From contig NZ_LWAE01000002.1 in NCBI RefSeq assembly GCF_001623875.1, forward strand, positions 806,001 to 870,000: 64,000 bases of DNA, written 5' to 3'. How positions within the stretch are numbered: position 1 is the first letter of the stretch; every line of letters begins with the position of its first letter. Positions 61,305 through 64,000 of the stretch are shown here, one piece after another. Source of the DNA: Clostridium magnum DSM 2767. GTDB lineage: Bacteria > Bacillota > Clostridia > Clostridiales > Clostridiaceae. The translations under genes were made by a program, and so were the position numbers. Below the pieces are notes generated by a model that saw nothing but the letters and a program-made list of their open reading frames with translations, did not search any database and had not been told where the DNA came from.

Positions 61305-62279
61305 ATGGGCAATTTTGAAAGACCAAATGTGTTTTTTAGCAGATGTCTAGGTTTTGAGGGCTGTAGATATAACGGTCAAATGATAACTAATTCCTTTATT
61401 GAAAGTTTAAAACCTTATGTAAATGCTATCGATGCTTGTCCGGAAACTTCTATAGGACTAAGTACTCCAAGAGATTCCATAAGAATAGTATATGACAAAG
61501 ATCAACTAAAATTATATCAGCCAAAGACCGGGAAAGAATTTACGAGGGAAATGAGTGATTTTGCAAAGAGTTACTTGGAGAATTTGAAGAATATAGATGG
61601 TTTTGTCTTAAAGAGCGCTTCTCCCTCCTGTAGCCATAAAAATGTAAAAATCTATAATGGAACTTCTGGAGTAACAAGGAATTCTAGAGGCTCAGGTTTC
61701 TTTGGTGGTAAGGTAGTTGAATTGTTTCCTCATGCTGCTATAGAGGATGAAGGAAGATTACATAATTATAGAATAAGAGATCATTTTCTAGGAAAACTTT
61801 TTGTAAATGCGGATTTTAGAAGGGTAAAGGAATCTAATTCATTGTCTGAGCTTGTAAGATTTCATAATAAAAATAAACTATTGATTATGGCAAATAGCCA
61901 AAAATACTTAAAAATATTAGGCAAACTTATACTAAATAATGAAGATAAGCCTATTGAAGTAATACTAGAAGAGTATGAAAAAAACTTAAAATTGGCCTTT
62001 AAAAAAGTTTCCAGATATACAAATAATATAAATGTTTTAATGTATGCATTAGGTTACTTTTCAGATAACATAACGAAAGGGGAAACAGAACTAATACTAG
62101 ATTCTTTAGAAAAGTATAGAGAAGGAAAGCTTACAGTAAATACACCTATGCTGCTCATAAAATCTTATGCAGTGAGATTTAATATCAATTATCTTTTAGA
62201 ACAAACTTACTTTAATCCATATCCTGAGGAGTTAATTTCTCTAGAGGATTCGGGAAAGGTAAATGACTTACACCTATAA
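61305..62279 (+). CDS. DUF523 and DUF1722 domain protein (YbgA-like)
   Basis: 324 residues behind GGGGGAGG. DUF523 N-terminal half (1-150) with FSRCLGFEGCRYNGQ, DACPETSIGLSTPR and SASPSCSHKNVKIYNG, whose cysteines suggest an Fe-S cluster or thiol chemistry; DUF1722 (YbgA) C-terminal half (180-310) with RFHNKNKLLIMANSQK. DUF523 proteins have been linked to 2-thiouracil desulfuration; the role of the fused form is not clear. Monocistronic. Confidence 0.85.
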   Translation: MGNFERPNVFFSRCLGFEGCRYNGQMITNSFIESLKPYVNAIDACPETSIGLSTPRDSIRIVYDKDQLKLYQPKTGKEFTREMSDFAKSYLENLKNIDGFVLKSASPSCSHKNVKIYNGTSGVTRNSRGSGFFGGKVVELFPHAAIEDEGRLHNYRIRDHFLGKLFVNADFRRVKESNSLSELVRFHNKNKLLIMANSQKYLKILGKLILNNEDKPIEVILEEYEKNLKLAFKKVSRYTNNINVLMYALGYFSDNITKGETELILDSLEKYREGKLTVNTPMLLIKSYAVRFNINYLLEQTYFNPYPEELISLEDSGKVNDLHL

Positions 62280-62310
62280 AAATGTATTAAAGTTAAAAAA
62301 AGTTTATTTT

Positions 62311-62383
62311 TGCTACAAAAATTAGGCCATACTATATATACCAAAACTCAAAAGGAGATATAGTATGGCTTATTTATGTAGCA
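62311..62383. terminator. bidirectional terminator (shared hairpin family)
   Basis: A roughly 26-bp imperfect stem (62311-62337 with 62358-62383). The core GCCATACTATAT / ATATAGTATGGC is the same as in the hairpin at 28802-28857. Confidence 0.8.
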
Positions 62384-62463
62384 AGAAATAACTACTCTTT
62401 AACTTTATTAGAGAAATAAATTAACAGTTGTATTAGATGAAAATAGATAAGAGTAATATCATA

Positions 62464-63849
62464 TTATTTGGGTATTTTTACTGTAAAGTTAGTACCCTCA
62501 TTAATTTTACTTTCTACAGTTATAATTCCTTTATGGGCTTTAATAATGGATTTTGCTATTGCAAGTCCTATGCCAGAACCACCGGTTTGTTTATTCCTTG
62601 ATTCATCTGCCCTATAAAATCTTTCAAATACATGAGGGATATTTTCATTTGATATGCCTATACCTGTATCTTTTACATTTACTATTGCAAACTGACCTTC
62701 TTCCCATAGGTTGACTTCTACTTTACCGCCTTTTTCAGTATATTTTAATGCGTTGGATACTAGATTCACTATTACTTGAGTTATCTTATCCTTATCTGCA
62801 TTTACAAAAATACTATCTTCTTTAAAAGCTAAAGCTACTTTCTTATTTAAGAATTGTTTTTCAAAATTTAGGGCTATGTTATTAATTACTTCTCCTAAAT
62901 TAAACTTAGTGATGACTAAGGATAGATTTTCACCCTCATACCTAGCAAGCTTTTCTAGATCTCCTACTAGGCGTTTTAGTCTTAATATTTCTTCATGGCA
63001 GCTTTTTAATCTGTCACTTGTTGGTTCCCATACTCCATCAATTAAAGCCTCCATATGGCTTTGAAGTGTTGAAAGGGGAGTCCTCAGTTCATGTGAGATA
63101 TCCTTTGTAAGTCTTTTTCTTAGCTTTTCCTGTCCATTAAGAGAGGTTCCAAGGTTATTAATGGTAGTAGTAAGGTTATGTATTTCTTCTATATCGGTTT
63201 TAGTTTCTATTTTTTCATCATAGTTTCCTCTTGAAATCATTTCTGCTGCATCTATAACCTTTAATATTGGTCGGCTTAATCTTTCAGCCATAAGAAATCC
63301 GAATATAAAAGCGATAAGTAAAGAAAAGACACCAACTAGTAGCAACATTTTATTTAGTGTTTTTATATATGAAATATCATTGCTGCCATAGAAAAAAGGA
63401 CCATAGTAGCCTATTTCAATAGTTCCTATCTTACTAGAGTTGTTTATTAAAGGATACTGATTTTTAGTATATACTCCTTCCCAGCTTGGAAAGTATTTTT
63501 CCATTGAATTAGTAACCTTATTTTTTACCTCTTCGCATTTTTTTATATTATAGGTTTCTGCATCCCATATTATTTTGCCAGATATGTCTTTAACACTAAT
63601 AAATAGTCCATTTTCTATTGAAATTTCACCAATGTTTTTAATACCATCAATGTTCCAATTTCCGTTAAATAAATATTGTTCACCTATAGTTTTAACAATA
63701 AGATTATTCCTTGTCTTATGCTGCTCAATAACATAATTTCTAAATAATCTTTGAAGAAAAAAGTTTGAAAGCAAACTAATGATTAGTACGCAGATTACTA
63801 TTATAAACATATATGAAAATGAAAGTTTCTTCCTAAGTTTTTTTCTCAT
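62464..63849 (-). CDS. membrane sensor histidine kinase
   Basis: 461 residues from the ATG at 63849, chosen because AAGGAG lies just upstream; a longer in-frame start at 63882 would overlap the regulator gene. Helix 1 at about 10-32, an extracytoplasmic sensor (33-165), helix 2 (170-192), HAMP (195-245), HisKA with KDISHELRTPLSTL (phospho-His) and HATPase with NLVSNALKYTEKGG, DTGIGI and GSGIGLAIAKS. It autophosphorylates and hands the phosphate to the regulator encoded one base upstream. Signal unknown; no neighbouring target gene is seen. Confidence 0.92.
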   Translation of the reverse strand: MRKKLRKKLSFSYMFIIVICVLIISLLSNFFLQRLFRNYVIEQHKTRNNLIVKTIGEQYLFNGNWNIDGIKNIGEISIENGLFISVKDISGKIIWDAETYNIKKCEEVKNKVTNSMEKYFPSWEGVYTKNQYPLINNSSKIGTIEIGYYGPFFYGSNDISYIKTLNKMLLLVGVFSLLIAFIFGFLMAERLSRPILKVIDAAEMISRGNYDEKIETKTDIEEIHNLTTTINNLGTSLNGQEKLRKRLTKDISHELRTPLSTLQSHMEALIDGVWEPTSDRLKSCHEEILRLKRLVGDLEKLARYEGENLSLVITKFNLGEVINNIALNFEKQFLNKKVALAFKEDSIFVNADKDKITQVIVNLVSNALKYTEKGGKVEVNLWEEGQFAIVNVKDTGIGISNENIPHVFERFYRADESRNKQTGGSGIGLAIAKSIIKAHKGIITVESKINEGTNFTVKIPK

Positions 63850-63850
63850 A

Positions 63851-64000
63851 TTATTCTCCTTCAAATCTGTATCCTGTTCCATGTACAGTAACTATATACT
63901 GGGGTTCCTTAGGATTAGTCTCTATTTTTTGTCTTAAGTTTTTTATATGAGTGTCTATTACGCGGTCATAGCCATCATAGTCTTCGCCAAGAACTGCACT
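63851..64000 (-). CDS. OmpR-family response regulator, C-terminal end (partial)
   Basis: The last 49 codons of a winged-helix regulator, cut by the window end. It carries the recognition helix and wing: RVIDTHIKNLRQKI, then YIVTVHGTGYRF. Its stop is one base before the kinase start, so the two form an operon. The receiver domain is outside the window. Confidence 0.9.
   Translation of the reverse strand, partial: SAVLGEDYDGYDRVIDTHIKNLRQKIETNPKEPQYIVTVHGTGYRFEGE

Overview
The window is AT-rich DNA from an endospore-forming anaerobic Firmicute, most likely a Clostridium sensu stricto. The evidence is low GC, strong AGGAGG-type ribosome binding sites, GTG/TTG starts, a ger germination operon, CotF-type coat proteins, YabG, SigI/RsgI, a T-box leader and many intrinsic terminators. 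No species call is made.

Layout. 1-800: the 3' end of a 23S rRNA gene, the 5S rRNA and terminators, followed by an IS1182-like transposase killed by one in-frame amber codon (817-2277). 2710-6277: a four-gene siaABCD-type phosphorylation/diguanylate cyclase operon. 6317-9507: an alpha/beta hydrolase with an internal deletion, then two paralogous pairs of small CotF-type coat genes flanking a zinc alcohol dehydrogenase. 9508-11011: a long non-coding stretch holding an orphan promoter/operator/terminator unit and an isoleucine-type T-box leader. 11012-15574: a complete branched-chain amino acid ABC transporter (livJHMGF). 15781-24119: homoserine dehydrogenase, an EAL-HDOD protein, a DEAD-box helicase, RsgA, an MFS exporter, a pyruvate-kinase-C-like protein and a HAD phosphatase. 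24240-29826: LysR with a divergent CitMHS citrate transporter, a chorismate mutase / degenerate prephenate dehydratase-ACT / shikimate kinase fusion, and an AEC transporter. 30098-33220: a SWIM-SNF2 helicase, then two very small genes.

34150-38375 is a gerKA-KC-small-KB germinant receptor operon. 38524-41442 is a sigI-rsgI operon divergent from a secreted DUF5667 protein whose upstream region resembles a SigI promoter. 42762-51819 is an acetoin/pyruvate dehydrogenase complex (SDR, E1alpha, E1beta, E2, lipoyl-E3), a GntR regulator, and lipoyl synthase plus lipoate ligase. The promoters of the dehydrogenase operon and of lipA share the same initially transcribed sequence with heptanucleotide repeats, so enzyme and cofactor attachment appear to be co-controlled. 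52231-53538 is an MFS carrier. 53695-58540 (minus) is a BMP-type nucleoside ABC transporter. 58912-63849 contains yabG, a D-glutamate-cyclase-like gene, a DUF523/DUF1722 gene and a histidine kinase, with its response regulator cut by the window end.

The observations most worth following are: the tri-domain aromatic-pathway fusion with an apparently dead prephenate dehydratase domain but a retained ACT ligand motif; the shared promoter architecture of the dehydrogenase and lipoylation genes; a dispersed structured repeat present in full, deleted and partial copies between 33.9 and 41.5 kb; the candidate SigI-DUF5667 module; the sia switch in a Clostridium; and the orphan transcription unit at 9.64-10.22 kb. 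All functional calls come from reading the sequence and recalled family knowledge; no database search was run.
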